DNA of 44,975 nt, taken from positions 1 through 44,975 of the forward strand of contig NZ_FRBN01000027.1 of NCBI RefSeq assembly GCF_900142625.1, in the 5' to 3' direction. A program made the translations under genes and the position numbers. Below the pieces are notes generated by a model, which did not search any database, was not told the origin of the DNA, and saw only the letters and a list, made by a program, of their open reading frames with translations. The DNA comes from Roseovarius marisflavi (lineage in GTDB: Bacteria; Pseudomonadota; Alphaproteobacteria; Rhodobacterales; Rhodobacteraceae). Of the stretch, positions 1 through 8,804 are shown piece by piece. Within the stretch, counting starts at the first letter, position 1. The number at the start of each line of letters is the position of its first letter.

Positions 1-44
1 GCCCCGCAGGCCTCGGCGAAGCCGTGCTTGAGGCGATCGGCTAA
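1..44 (+). CDS. 3' end of an unidentified gene
   Basis: An open frame runs in from the left edge and stops at TAA 42-44, encoding the C-terminal residues PAGLGEAVLEAIG. Thirteen residues are too few to assign a family. The reading is supported only by the strong hairpin terminator about 70 bases downstream and by the GC-rich third positions. It could be chance. Confidence 0.35.
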   Translation, partial: PAGLGEAVLEAIG

Positions 45-117
45 GACCCTTCGGCGCGTCCCGGCACCACACCGGGGCGCGCCAGACCACATCCGAATGT
101 CACAATGACCAACAGAC

Positions 118-151
118 GAGGCCCGGCAAACAATCTTGCCGGGCCTCGTTT
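118..151. terminator. Strong hairpin terminator, probably bidirectional
   Basis: A perfect 12-base-pair stem (118-129 with 136-147) and 6-base loop is followed by GTTT on the plus strand. It lies between the gene ending at 44 and the converging formate dehydrogenase operon ending at 171, so it can stop transcripts from both sides. Confidence 0.8.
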
Positions 152-170
152 CACTACCGGATCGCCGCGT

Positions 171-2939
171 TCACTCGGCCGCTACCGCTTCGGCCTTTTC
201 AACCCGGACAGCCGAGAACTTGAACTCGGGGATCTTGCCGTAGGGGTCGAGCGCCGCATTGGTCAGAATGTTCGCCGCCGCCTCGACATAGGCGAACGGC
301 AGGAACACATTGTTCTCGGCCACGGCCCGGTCGGCCCGCGCCATGACGGTCACCGTGCCCCTGCGGGTCGTGAGGCGCAGATACTCGCCCGGCGCAACAC
401 CCAGCGCGCGCAGGGTTTTCGGGTGTAGCGAGCAATTCGCCTCGGGCTCGACCGCATCCAGCACCTTGCTGCGCCGGGTCATTGATCCGGTGTGCCAGTG
501 TTCCAGCTGTCGCCCGGTGATCAGGACGAATGGATACTCTGTATCCGGCACCTCGTCTGGCGGGATCACATTTGCAGGGGTAAAGCGCGCGCGACCCGCA
601 GGGCGCGGAAAGCCATCACCAAAAACGATTGACTGACCGGGGTCCTCGGGGCTGAGCGACGGGTATGTCACCGCAGAACCTTGCAGACGGTCCCAGGTGA
701 TGTTGTCCAGAGAGCGCATGTTCAGCTTCATCTCGGCAAAGACTTCAGAGGGGTGGGTGTAGGTCCAGTTGAGACCCAGCCTTCTGGCAAGCTCCACCTC
801 GATCCACCAGTCTTCCCGTGCATCTCCGGGGGGGGGCGCAACCGCGCGACCCATCTGCACCTGACGGTTCGTATTCGTCACTGTTCCGGTCTTCTCGTAC
901 CAGGCAGAGGACGGCAAAATCACGTCGGCATAGTTTGCCGTTTCCGTAAGGAAAATGTCCTGCACAACCAAATGATCGAGCTTGGCCAGAGCGTCCCTTG
1001 CGTGATCCACATCCGGGTCGGACATCGCCGGGTTTTCCCCCAGAATGTACATGCTCTTGATCGTGTCGGCATGAATCGCATCCATGATCTCGACCACGGT
1101 CAGGCCTTTTTCGCTCGAGAAATCCTCAGAGTTCCAGACATCGGTAAAGGCCGAGCGCACGCCATCATCTGTCACACTCTGGTAATCCGGCAGGAACATC
1201 GGGATCAGCCCCGCATCAGACGCCCCCTGAACGTTGTTCTGCCCGCGCAACGGGTGCAGACCGGCGCCGGGGCGACCAACCTGACCGGTCATCAGTGCGA
1301 GGCTGATCAGACAGCGCGAATTATCGGTGCCGTGGATATGCTGGGAAATCCCCATGCCCCAGAAAATCATACCCGCCTTGGCACCTGCAAAGGTACGGGC
1401 AACATCGCGCAGCACCTCGGCATCAATGCCGCAGATTTCGGCCATCTTTTCGGGCTCAAAGCCCTTGAGGTGCGCCTTCATCGCGGGCCAGTTTTCTGTA
1501 AAGGCCTCGATATATTGCCGGTCGTACAGGCCCTCCTCGACGATCACATGCATGATCGCATTCAGCATGCTCACATCAGCGCCGGCCTTGAACTGAAGCA
1601 TGTGGCTGGCAAAACGCTTAAGACCGGTCCCGCGCGGGTCCATCACGATCAGCTTGCCGCCGCGCTTGGTGAACTGCTTGAAATAAGTCGCAGCGACAGG
1701 ATGGTTTTCGATCGGGTTGCAGCCGATGGCGATCGCCACATCGGCATTTTCAATCTCGTTGAAGGTCGCGGTCACAGCGCCCGATCCGACATTCTCGATC
1801 AGCGCCGCAACCGACGAGGCATGGCACAGCCGGGTGCAGTGATCGACGTTGTTGTGGCCAAAGCCCTGTCGGATCAGCTTTTGGAAAAGATAGGCCTCTT
1901 CGTTCGAGCATTTCGCAGAGCCAAATCCCGCCACTTCGCGCCCGCGCCCTTTCATGCCATTTGCGGCAAAATCAAGCGCCTCGTCCCAGCTTGCTTCGCG
2001 GAAATGCGACAGCAAATTTCCGGGGTCCACATTCAGGCCCTTGGCTGGCGCATCCTCGCGCCGGATCAACGGCTTGGTAAGGCGATGCGGATGGTTGATA
2101 TAGTCAAACCCGAACCGCCCCTTGACGCAGAGCCGGTTTTCATTGGCCGGGCCGTCGATGCCTTCGACATACTTGATCTTGTCATCCTTGACCTTGAACG
2201 AGATCTGACAGCCGACGCCGCAATACGGGCAGACGCTTTCGACTTCGCGGTCATAATCCTTACTGTCCCCGGCCTCGTTTTCATCCAGCACGGTCGCCGG
2301 CATCAGCGCCCCTGTCGGACAGGCCTGAACGCATTCGCCACAGGCAACACAACTGCTGTCGCCCATCGGATCATCCTGATCAAACACGATCTTTGCGCTG
2401 CGGCCCCGCCCTGCCATGCCGATAACGTCATTGACCTGGACCTCGCGGCAGGCACGGACACAAAGATTGCAGTGAATACAGGCATCCAGGTTAATCCGCA
2501 TCGCCACATGGCTGGCATCCAGCAGCGGCACCTGATCAGCCTCGGTCTTGGGAAAACGGCTGTCTGATACACCATTCAGGGCGGCCATGTCCCAGAAATG
2601 CGATGAGGCGTCGTGCCTTACCTCTGGCTGATCTGCGGCCAAAAGCTCTATCACCAATTCACGCGATTTCCTGGCGCGTTCGCTATCTGTCGTGACGGTC
2701 ATACCCTCGGCGACAGGGCGGATGCACGAGGCCACCAGCGTGCGCTCGCCTTCAACCTCGACCATGCAGGCCCGACAATTTCCATCCGGCCGATAGCCTT
2801 TTTGCGGCTTGTGGCACAGATGCGGTATCACGAGGCCCTGTCCATTCGCGGCCTCCCAGATGGTCCAGCCTTCGGGCACGGTCACATCCTCGCCATTCAG
2901 GCTGAAGGTGACGGTTTTGGTTTCGCTTGCGTCAAGCAT
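171..2939 (-). CDS. fdsA: NAD-dependent formate dehydrogenase, alpha (catalytic) subunit
   Basis: Oxidises formate to CO2 at a molybdenum or tungsten bis-pyranopterin cofactor and passes electrons through iron-sulfur clusters to the diaphorase subunit encoded upstream; soluble and cytoplasmic. The 922 residues show an N-terminal [2Fe-2S] domain (C42, C55, C58, C72), a two-cluster ferredoxin stretch (CxxCxxCxxxC at 154-164 and 197-207), the [4Fe-4S] motif of the molybdopterin domain (C237, C240, C244, C271), then the molybdopterin oxidoreductase and dinucleotide-binding domains. The active-site motif is RLCH (C372, H373), so this is a cysteine and not a selenocysteine enzyme. There is no Tat signal. 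The start has AAAGGA upstream and lies 14 bases after the beta gene. The family is certain; Mo versus W cannot be told. No fdsC/fdhD or fdsD follows, unlike Rhodobacter capsulatus fdsGBACD. Confidence 0.95.
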   Translation of the reverse strand: MLDASETKTVTFSLNGEDVTVPEGWTIWEAANGQGLVIPHLCHKPQKGYRPDGNCRACMVEVEGERTLVASCIRPVAEGMTVTTDSERARKSRELVIELLAADQPEVRHDASSHFWDMAALNGVSDSRFPKTEADQVPLLDASHVAMRINLDACIHCNLCVRACREVQVNDVIGMAGRGRSAKIVFDQDDPMGDSSCVACGECVQACPTGALMPATVLDENEAGDSKDYDREVESVCPYCGVGCQISFKVKDDKIKYVEGIDGPANENRLCVKGRFGFDYINHPHRLTKPLIRREDAPAKGLNVDPGNLLSHFREASWDEALDFAANGMKGRGREVAGFGSAKCSNEEAYLFQKLIRQGFGHNNVDHCTRLCHASSVAALIENVGSGAVTATFNEIENADVAIAIGCNPIENHPVAATYFKQFTKRGGKLIVMDPRGTGLKRFASHMLQFKAGADVSMLNAIMHVIVEEGLYDRQYIEAFTENWPAMKAHLKGFEPEKMAEICGIDAEVLRDVARTFAGAKAGMIFWGMGISQHIHGTDNSRCLISLALMTGQVGRPGAGLHPLRGQNNVQGASDAGLIPMFLPDYQSVTDDGVRSAFTDVWNSEDFSSEKGLTVVEIMDAIHADTIKSMYILGENPAMSDPDVDHARDALAKLDHLVVQDIFLTETANYADVILPSSAWYEKTGTVTNTNRQVQMGRAVAPPPGDAREDWWIEVELARRLGLNWTYTHPSEVFAEMKLNMRSLDNITWDRLQGSAVTYPSLSPEDPGQSIVFGDGFPRPAGRARFTPANVIPPDEVPDTEYPFVLITGRQLEHWHTGSMTRRSKVLDAVEPEANCSLHPKTLRALGVAPGEYLRLTTRRGTVTVMARADRAVAENNVFLPFAYVEAAANILTNAALDPYGKIPEFKFSAVRVEKAEAVAAE

Positions 2940-2953
2940 GTCGTTATCCTTTC

Positions 2954-4651
2954 TCAGCCTTTGATCTCATCGGCAAAATGTTTCATCACAAGCCGGATTG
3001 GATTTGGGGCCGCCTGCCCCAGACCGCAGATCGAGGCGTCACCCATCACCTGGCACAGATCCTCAAGAAGATCGGTATCCCAACTCTCTTGCTGCATCAG
3101 CTTGACGGCCTTTTCACAGCCGGTGCGACATGGCGTACACTGGCCACAGCTTTCATCCTCAAAGAACCGCAGCATGTTGAGCGCGGCATCCCTGGCCTTG
3201 TCCTGATCCGAGAGAACAACCACAGCCGCAGACCCGATAAAGGTCCCTAGCGGTTGCAGCGTGTCAAAATCGAGCGGGACGTCGTCAATATGAGCAGGGA
3301 GAAGACCCGACGACGGCCCGCCCGGCTGATAGGCCTTGAAAACATGGCCCTCAGCCATTCCACCAGACGCTTCGATGATATCCAGAATGGTTGACCCCGC
3401 CGGCAGCAGGTAGACACCGGGCCGGGCGACACGTCCCGAGACCGAGTAGCTGCGCAAACCCTTGCGCCCGTTCTTTTCAACGGAGTTCAGAACCTCGGGG
3501 CCGTCGCGACAGATCTTGGCAACCCAGTGCAGGGTTTCGACATTATGCACCAACGTCGGCTGGTTGAATATGCCGACCTGGGCCACAAACGGCGGACGAT
3601 GTCGGGGCATCCCGCGCTTGCCTTCGATGGATTCGATCATCGCGGATTCCTCGCCGCAGATATAGGCCCCGGCGCCGCGCCGCAGGTCGATATAGCCCGG
3701 CGCCACGATGCCAGCCGTTTCCAATGCCGCAATCTCGGTTGCCAGAATTCGGAGCACCGCAGGGTATTCGTCGCGCATGTAGATAAAGCAGGTCTCGGCC
3801 TCGACAGCCCAGGCCGCGATCAACATGCCTTCGAGGAAGTGATGCGGCGTGCGTTCCAGATAGTAACGATCCTTGAAGGTGCCCGGCTCGCCCTCGTCGC
3901 CATTGACCGCCAGATAACGCGGCCCGTCGTTCATGCGGACAAACCCCCACTTCTTGCCGGATGGAAAACCGGCGCCGCCCAGCCCCCGAAGTCCGGAGGA
4001 CAGGATTTTATCCTGCACGTCTTCCCAGTTGCCACTTTCGCGGAGCGACGCAAGAGTGGCGTAACCACCGTTGTCGCGATAGGCCGCAAAGGCTTCATAG
4101 TCGGGGATATGAGCGTGAGTGTCATCCGAGGCTATTGCCGCCTGCACCTTTTCGGGGGTCGCATGATCGATATAGTTATGCCCGATCTCCAGAACCGGCG
4201 CCGTATCACAACGCCCCATGCAGGGCGCACGAAGAACGCGTACCTGTGATGGATCAAGGCCGCCCTCCAAAGCATTACGCAACTGCTCTGCCCCGGCCAT
4301 TTCGCAGCTGAGCGAATCACAAACCCTGATGGTCAGTGCAGGTGGCGGAGTCTCATCCTCGCGCACCACGTCGAAATGCGCATAGAAGGTCGCCACCTCG
4401 TAAACCTCGGCCTGAGCAAGGCGCATTTCATCGGCCAGTGCCGCGATATGATCCGCGGACAAATGGCCGTAATGATCTTGAATCAAATGAAGAAATTCAA
4501 TCAGAAGATCACGTCGGCGTGGCCGGTCACCCAGCAGGGACTGAATGTCCTGCACGGCATCGTCGTCAACCTGACGGCCCTTGGGTGTTTTACGGCTTTT
4601 GCCGGTGCCCTTTTTCTTCCAGATGCCAATGCGATCGTCCAGCGGTGCCAT
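2954..4651 (-). CDS. fdsB: Formate dehydrogenase beta subunit, fused NuoE/NuoF type
   Basis: Diaphorase half of the formate dehydrogenase: takes electrons from the alpha subunit and reduces NAD+ at FMN. The 565-residue product joins two proteins that are separate in many bacteria. Residues about 1-150 are NuoE/FdsG-like with a thioredoxin-fold [2Fe-2S] site (CDSLSC and later APCMGRC). The rest is NuoF/FdsB-like with the NADH/FMN loop GLRGLGGAGFPSG, NGDEGEPGTFKDR, and the [4Fe-4S] ligands SCGQCTPCRTGC. The same fusion is known in Methylobacterium extorquens FDH1B. ATG 4651 is chosen over the longer frame (4699) because it has GAGGAG at the right distance and because the extra 16 residues are unlike the family. 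First gene of a two-gene operon with fdsA. Confidence 0.93.
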   Translation of the reverse strand: MAPLDDRIGIWKKKGTGKSRKTPKGRQVDDDAVQDIQSLLGDRPRRRDLLIEFLHLIQDHYGHLSADHIAALADEMRLAQAEVYEVATFYAHFDVVREDETPPPALTIRVCDSLSCEMAGAEQLRNALEGGLDPSQVRVLRAPCMGRCDTAPVLEIGHNYIDHATPEKVQAAIASDDTHAHIPDYEAFAAYRDNGGYATLASLRESGNWEDVQDKILSSGLRGLGGAGFPSGKKWGFVRMNDGPRYLAVNGDEGEPGTFKDRYYLERTPHHFLEGMLIAAWAVEAETCFIYMRDEYPAVLRILATEIAALETAGIVAPGYIDLRRGAGAYICGEESAMIESIEGKRGMPRHRPPFVAQVGIFNQPTLVHNVETLHWVAKICRDGPEVLNSVEKNGRKGLRSYSVSGRVARPGVYLLPAGSTILDIIEASGGMAEGHVFKAYQPGGPSSGLLPAHIDDVPLDFDTLQPLGTFIGSAAVVVLSDQDKARDAALNMLRFFEDESCGQCTPCRTGCEKAVKLMQQESWDTDLLEDLCQVMGDASICGLGQAAPNPIRLVMKHFADEIKG

Positions 4652-4676
4652 GGTGTTCTCCTCAAGCTCTTGGCTC

Positions 4677-4688
4677 TTGGTATACCAC
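4677..4688. promoter_or_regulatory. Palindromic operator-like site upstream of the fdh operon
   Basis: TTGGTATACCAC, read GTGGTATACCAA on the operon strand, lies 25 bases upstream of the fdsB start. Its ten-base core TGGTATACCA is a perfect palindrome also present in front of the divergent CoA-ligase operon (5708-5719). The core resembles operators of the FadR subfamily of GntR regulators, such as the ExuR/UxuR consensus TTGGTATACCAA. It could instead be an extended -10 element (TGNTATACC). Confidence 0.5.
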
Positions 4689-4745
4689 ATCAACAACACT
4701 GAACGTCAATTTCGTTTAACTGATCTTGTGATAAGCAAAGGTTAT

Positions 4746-5627
4746 CTACTTTTTCAGCAAGGCGCGCCGCAATGCTTCGACCGTTGGCAGGTTTGGATCG
4801 CGCAACGGCGTGACGATGCTCACATTTTTTTCAAGTACCGGTGCCGCCAGGGGCAAGGCCACCGTTCCCTCCGGCGTGCCAAGGGCCTCGATCAGGTGCT
4901 TTGGAACGACCGTGGCCGACATGCCTTCGGCGGCCAGAACCATCGCGGCAATAAACCCACCGGTTTCGACACTCACTTCGGGGAGCAGCCCAAGGTCGTC
5001 AAATACCTTATCCAGAATGCGGCGATTCTGCATTCCGGGCTCCAGTAAGGTCAACGGCAGTTGCGCGGCCTCTGTCCAAGTCGCCTCACCTTTCAGGCGC
5101 GGTGCAAGATGTGTCGGTACCAATAAAAGGTAGGTTTCCTTGTATAGCTCCTCCACCCGCAAAAGATCATGTGACACGCCCTCTCCATAGGTGATCCCGG
5201 CCTCGTATAGCCCGTTTTCCAATCCCTGCTGAATTGCCAGAGACGTCGCCGTCTGGATGCTAACCTTGATGCCGGGATGCTTTGTTCTGAGTGCTTTTAC
5301 CGTGCGGGCCGCAAAGATCACGGCCGTCGGCACAGCGCCAATCACCAGCTTGCCGGTGATCTCGCCCTTTGCCGACCGAAACTCCTGTTCCAGAATCTTG
5401 ACGTCTTCGACAATCGTGCGCGCGTGGCGCACCAATGCCTCGCCCTCCGCCGTAAACCCCTGAAAGCGGTTTCCGCGTTTCACGATTGGCGTATCAAGCT
5501 TTTCCTCCAGCTTCCTGATCCGCATCGAAAACGCCGGTTGCGACACACCGCAATCTTCTGCGGCCCGCGCAAAGTGCTTTCGGCGGGCAAGCGACGCAAT
5601 AAACTCAAGGTCTCGCAAACTGATCAC
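4746..5627 (-). CDS. LysR-family transcriptional regulator, possible formate operon activator
   Basis: A 293-residue LysR-type regulator. Residues 1-60 form the winged helix-turn-helix (RAAEDCGVSQPAFSMRIRKLE) and about 90-290 the periplasmic-binding-protein-like effector domain. GTG 5627 is the start, with GGAGG six bases upstream. It lies immediately upstream of the formate dehydrogenase operon on the same strand and divergent from the CoA-ligase operon. LysR genes next to formate dehydrogenases (FdsR in Cupriavidus necator) control them in response to formate, so that role is a reasonable inference. The sequence gives no proof of the effector. It could equally control the divergent operon. 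Confidence 0.85.
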   Translation of the reverse strand: MISLRDLEFIASLARRKHFARAAEDCGVSQPAFSMRIRKLEEKLDTPIVKRGNRFQGFTAEGEALVRHARTIVEDVKILEQEFRSAKGEITGKLVIGAVPTAVIFAARTVKALRTKHPGIKVSIQTATSLAIQQGLENGLYEAGITYGEGVSHDLLRVEELYKETYLLLVPTHLAPRLKGEATWTEAAQLPLTLLEPGMQNRRILDKVFDDLGLLPEVSVETGGFIAAMVLAAEGMSATVVPKHLIEALGTPEGTVALPLAAPVLEKNVSIVTPLRDPNLPTVEALRRALLKK

Positions 5628-5690
5628 AGTGGCCTCCGTTTTGCAGGCTTTTACCCGCCTGCGTTGTTGCGGGACAAGGGGCCAGTCGCG

Positions 5691-5719
5691 TTGACAGAAT
5701 CACATCCGTGGTATACCAC
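5691..5719 (+). promoter_or_regulatory. Divergent-operon promoter region with perfect palindrome GTGGTATACCAC
   Basis: A consensus -35 hexamer TTGACA (5691-5696) is followed after 15 bases by TATACC (5712-5717), which sits inside the perfect 12-base palindrome 5708-5719. The palindrome ends 29 bases before the ATG at 5749. A protein bound there would cover the -10 region, which suggests repression, or the palindrome may simply contain an extended -10. The same core occurs before fdsB (4677-4688). Confidence 0.5.
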
Positions 5720-5748
5720 AAACCAACCAGCCAGGGAGGAGCGGCGCG

Positions 5749-6915
5749 ATGATGCTCTCAGAGAATCAGTCTAAAGAGCTGCTATGCCAGTACGGCGTAT
5801 TAATTCCCGAGGGCCGCTTGGCTCATACACCGGAACAAGCCGAAAAGCTCTGCAAGGAAATCAAAGCCCGTAAATATGTGGTCAAAGCACAGATTGCTGC
5901 CGGCGGCAGGGGGCTTGCAGGCGGCATCAAGTTTGCCGCCACGCCGTCTGCGGTCGCCAACGAGGCCCGAGCACTGCTCAATTCAAAGCTGGTGACCGAA
6001 CAGACCGCTGCCTCGGGTGAAACCGTGCATTCCGTTTATGTCGAGGCCGCAATCGACATCGCAAAAAACTTTTACATCGCGATTTCCTTTGATCCCAATA
6101 GCGGTCGGCCCATCCTTCTGGCCTCTGCCGCTGGCGGCGTGGAGTTCGAGCAACTTGCTCGCATGGATGAAAATGCGGTCAAGACCTATTTATTTGACGA
6201 CACCCCCAAGGCACGGGATGAGCTGGTCGAATTCCTCAAGGGCGTCGGCATCGAAGGCCCGGACGCAGTTGAAACTATTTGCAACGCGCATGAGGCATTT
6301 TGTGAAAACGATCTGACTCTGGTTGAAATCAACCCCTTTGTGCAGACGGCAGATGGAAAATGGATGGCGATTGACGCCAAGATCGCACTCGACAGGAACG
6401 CCTCTTTCAGAAGACCCGAGTTTGATTCCATGGTCCAAGATCTGGGGATATCTTCCAGCGAAGCGGAAGCACAGAAGAGCAACATCAATCTGGTCAAACT
6501 CACCGGGGATATCGGCGTGGTTGCCAATGGCGCCGGTCTTGGGCTTGCGACCAATGATATGATCACGGACGCCGGCGGGGAACCTGCCAACTTCATGGAT
6601 ATCCGTACAACGGCGCGCAGCTTTGACGTGGCCAAGGGCGTTGAATTGCTTCTGTCCGACCCAAAGGTGAAGGTCATCCTGCTTAACATTCACGGCGGCG
6701 GCATGACGGCGGCTGATACCGTAGCGGAAGGTGTCAATTTTGCATATTCCCGCGCCGAGCGGAAATTACCGGTCATTGCCCACATCTCGGGCCATAATGC
6801 CGAATGGGGGATCAATATCCTTCGCGACCGGAAAGTACCCGTTGAGATCTTCGACACAATGTCAGGTGCAATCAACCGTGTCGTTGAAATAGCACGTAGC
6901 GGGAGGGCACGCTGA
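5749..6915 (+). CDS. ADP-forming acyl-CoA ligase beta subunit, succinyl-/malate-CoA ligase-like
   Basis: An ATP-grasp subunit (388 residues) of the succinyl-CoA synthetase family, which couples ATP to formation of a carboxylic-acid thioester. The ATP-grasp half has VVKAQIAAGGRG and EINPF; the C-terminal half has NGAGLGLATNDMI and GGEPANFMD. Several positions normally constant in SucC/MtkA differ: the GGGA after the last motif is RTTA, NIFGGI is NIHGGG, and VRLxGTN is AHISGHN. These are in the half that binds substrate and CoA, so the substrate is probably not plain succinate. Malate-CoA ligase (MtkA of the serine cycle) is the best-known alternative, but neither serine-cycle genes nor malyl-CoA lyase are nearby. 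GGAGGAG precedes the ATG; a second in-frame ATG lies at 5752. Overlaps the alpha-subunit gene. Confidence 0.8.
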   Translation: MMLSENQSKELLCQYGVLIPEGRLAHTPEQAEKLCKEIKARKYVVKAQIAAGGRGLAGGIKFAATPSAVANEARALLNSKLVTEQTAASGETVHSVYVEAAIDIAKNFYIAISFDPNSGRPILLASAAGGVEFEQLARMDENAVKTYLFDDTPKARDELVEFLKGVGIEGPDAVETICNAHEAFCENDLTLVEINPFVQTADGKWMAIDAKIALDRNASFRRPEFDSMVQDLGISSSEAEAQKSNINLVKLTGDIGVVANGAGLGLATNDMITDAGGEPANFMDIRTTARSFDVAKGVELLLSDPKVKVILLNIHGGGMTAADTVAEGVNFAYSRAERKLPVIAHISGHNAEWGINILRDRKVPVEIFDTMSGAINRVVEIARSGRAR

Positions 6916-7793
6916 TGGCCATCTTTGTCAACTCCGACACACGCGTGATCGTTCAGGGCATGACAGGCCGGTCCGGCACATTCTACACCGATCAGTCGGC
7001 GCGTTACGCCCCGTGCTATGTTGGCGGTGTCCGGCCGGGAAAAGGCGGTAGCCAGCACCTGGATTTGCCGATGTTCAATTCCGTCAAAGAGGCGATGGCT
7101 GAAACCGGGGCAAACGCCAGCATGGTGATTGTTCCAGCCCCCTATGCGGGTGACGCCATGATTGAGGCGATCGAGGCTGGCATCGGCGTTGTCGTCTGCG
7201 TGACCGAACGTATTCCACAACATGACATGAGCCGCGTCAAAAAGGCGTTGCAGTCATCCGAAACCGTTCTGATCGGCCCGAATTCGCAAGGGATTCTGAC
7301 ACCGGGTCAGTGCAAGATCGGCGTCATGCCGACCCGCCTGACGATGCCTGGTCCGATTGGCATCGCATCGCGGTCTGCCTCCCTGACGTCCGAGATCGTC
7401 GCTCAATTCAGCAAGGCAGGCATGGGTCAGTCAACGACAGTCGGCATTGGCGGCGACACGTTGCATGGCGTCAATTTCGTGGACTGCCTGAAACGGTTTC
7501 GGGACGACGATGAAACAGAGGCGGTCGTGCTGATCGGCGAAATCGGTGGCCTCGACGAAGAAGAGGCCGCCGCCTACCTGGCGTCCGTCGACTATGGCAA
7601 GCCTGTCATCGCGCTTGTGGTCGGGCGATTTGCACCGCGTGGGCGGCAGATGGGCCACGCCGGCACCCTGTCCGTGCTTGGCGGCGGAACGGCACAGGAC
7701 AAGATCGCAAGCCTGCGTGCCGCTGGCGCGGTCATCGCCGAGAACGCAGATGACGTGGTTGCCGCCGTCAAGCGCGCGCAGGCCGCAACCTGA
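6915..7793 (+). CDS. ADP-forming acyl-CoA ligase alpha subunit, SucD/MtkB-like
   Basis: CoA-binding and phospho-histidine subunit (292 residues) that pairs with the preceding gene. Residues 1-120 form the CoA-binding Rossmann domain ([22 protein letters not shown]). The C-terminal ligase domain keeps the phosphorylated histidine in GRQMGHAG. Near the active site it departs from Suc[12 protein letters not shown] replaces the usual GPNCPGIITPG, and SRSASLTSE replaces SRSGTLTYE. This matches the altered beta subunit and again points to a substrate other than succinate. Its ATG shares a base with the beta-subunit stop codon (ATGA-type junction), so translation is probably coupled and subunits are made 1:1. 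Confidence 0.8.
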   Translation: MAIFVNSDTRVIVQGMTGRSGTFYTDQSARYAPCYVGGVRPGKGGSQHLDLPMFNSVKEAMAETGANASMVIVPAPYAGDAMIEAIEAGIGVVVCVTERIPQHDMSRVKKALQSSETVLIGPNSQGILTPGQCKIGVMPTRLTMPGPIGIASRSASLTSEIVAQFSKAGMGQSTTVGIGGDTLHGVNFVDCLKRFRDDDETEAVVLIGEIGGLDEEEAAAYLASVDYGKPVIALVVGRFAPRGRQMGHAGTLSVLGGGTAQDKIASLRAAGAVIAENADDVVAAVKRAQAAT

Positions 7794-7808
7794 TAGGGCT
7801 ATTGCACA

Positions 7809-8804
7809 ATGACTCTCTCGCATCTCCCCGACACAATGAAAGTAATCGAGGCCGATGGCGTCGGCGGGCCGGAGGTTCTGGTCGAGGGCAGCCGCCGCCT
7901 GCCGACCCCTGCCCCGGATGAAATCCTCATCAGGGTCACGGCTGCTGGCGTTAATGGCCCTGATCTGGTTCAGCGCAGAGGCCACTATCCACCCCCAAAG
8001 GGCGCGTCCGACCTGCTCGGGCTTGAAGTGTCGGGCGAAGTGGTTGCGGTCGGGCCGCAACAAACAATGTGGAAACCCGGCGACCGGATGTGCGCCCTGA
8101 CCAATGGCGGCGGGTATGCCGAGTATGTGGCCGTCGCGGCCAATCATTGCCTGCCGATACCCGAGGGCGTCGAGGATGTGGATGCAGCCGGCCTTCCCGA
8201 AACCTTTTTCACTGTCTGGAGCAACGTCTTTTTCGGCCAGGCGATCCCTGAAAATGGCAATTTCCTTGTTCACGGCGGCTCTGGTGGCATCGGCTCCACC
8301 GCGATCCAGCTTGGCGTCGCGATGGGCCTGAACGTCTATACCACCGTCGAGTCAGAGGCAGCCGCAGCGTTTGCGTCGTCACTTGGGGCGACACGTACCA
8401 TCAATTTCAACGAAGAGGATTTCGTTCCGATCTGTCGCGAGGCAGGCGGCGCCGACATTATCCTCGATATCATCGGTGGCGATTATGTCGCCCGCAATAT
8501 AAAGGCCGCGCGCCACGACGCGCGCATCATCCAACTGGCATTCAACCTCGGCTCGAAGGTTGAAATTGACCTGATGCCAGTGATGCTCAAACGGATCAGT
8601 TACACCGGCTCGACCCTGCGGTCCCGCTCGGACGCCTTCAAGGCCCAGGTGGCCCGGGATCTTCGCGAAAAGGTATGGCCGATCTTTGCCGGGGGCTCGC
8701 TGCGCAGCGTTACTCATGCGGTTCTTCCGCTGAGCCAGGCCGCTGAGGCACACCGCATCATGGAAGCCGGAAAGCATCATGGAAAGATCCTGCTTCAGCC
8801 TTAA
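7809..8804 (+). CDS. NAD(P)H-dependent quinone oxidoreductase, zinc-free MDR family
   Basis: A 331-residue medium-chain dehydrogenase/reductase of the zeta-crystallin/PIG3 type. The N-terminal GroES-like domain lacks the structural-zinc cysteines of alcohol dehydrogenases. The Rossmann domain has the dinucleotide motif HGGSGGIGSTA near residues 155-165. It starts 15 bases after the ligase alpha gene and is probably the last gene of that operon. The family reduces quinones or activated enoyl compounds with NADPH. A role on an unsaturated acyl-CoA made by the ligase is possible but is inference only. The start could also be the ATG at 7836; neither has a strong ribosome site. Confidence 0.8.
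   Translation: MTLSHLPDTMKVIEADGVGGPEVLVEGSRRLPTPAPDEILIRVTAAGVNGPDLVQRRGHYPPPKGASDLLGLEVSGEVVAVGPQQTMWKPGDRMCALTNGGGYAEYVAVAANHCLPIPEGVEDVDAAGLPETFFTVWSNVFFGQAIPENGNFLVHGGSGGIGSTAIQLGVAMGLNVYTTVESEAAAAFASSLGATRTINFNEEDFVPICREAGGADIILDIIGGDYVARNIKAARHDARIIQLAFNLGSKVEIDLMPVMLKRISYTGSTLRSRSDAFKAQVARDLREKVWPIFAGGSLRSVTHAVLPLSQAAEAHRIMEAGKHHGKILLQP

Noticed and set aside
681..2567. A 628-codon open frame on the plus strand
   Set aside because: It lies opposite the formate dehydrogenase alpha gene, is rich in H, R and A as expected of a shadow frame in GC-rich DNA, and shows no family motif.
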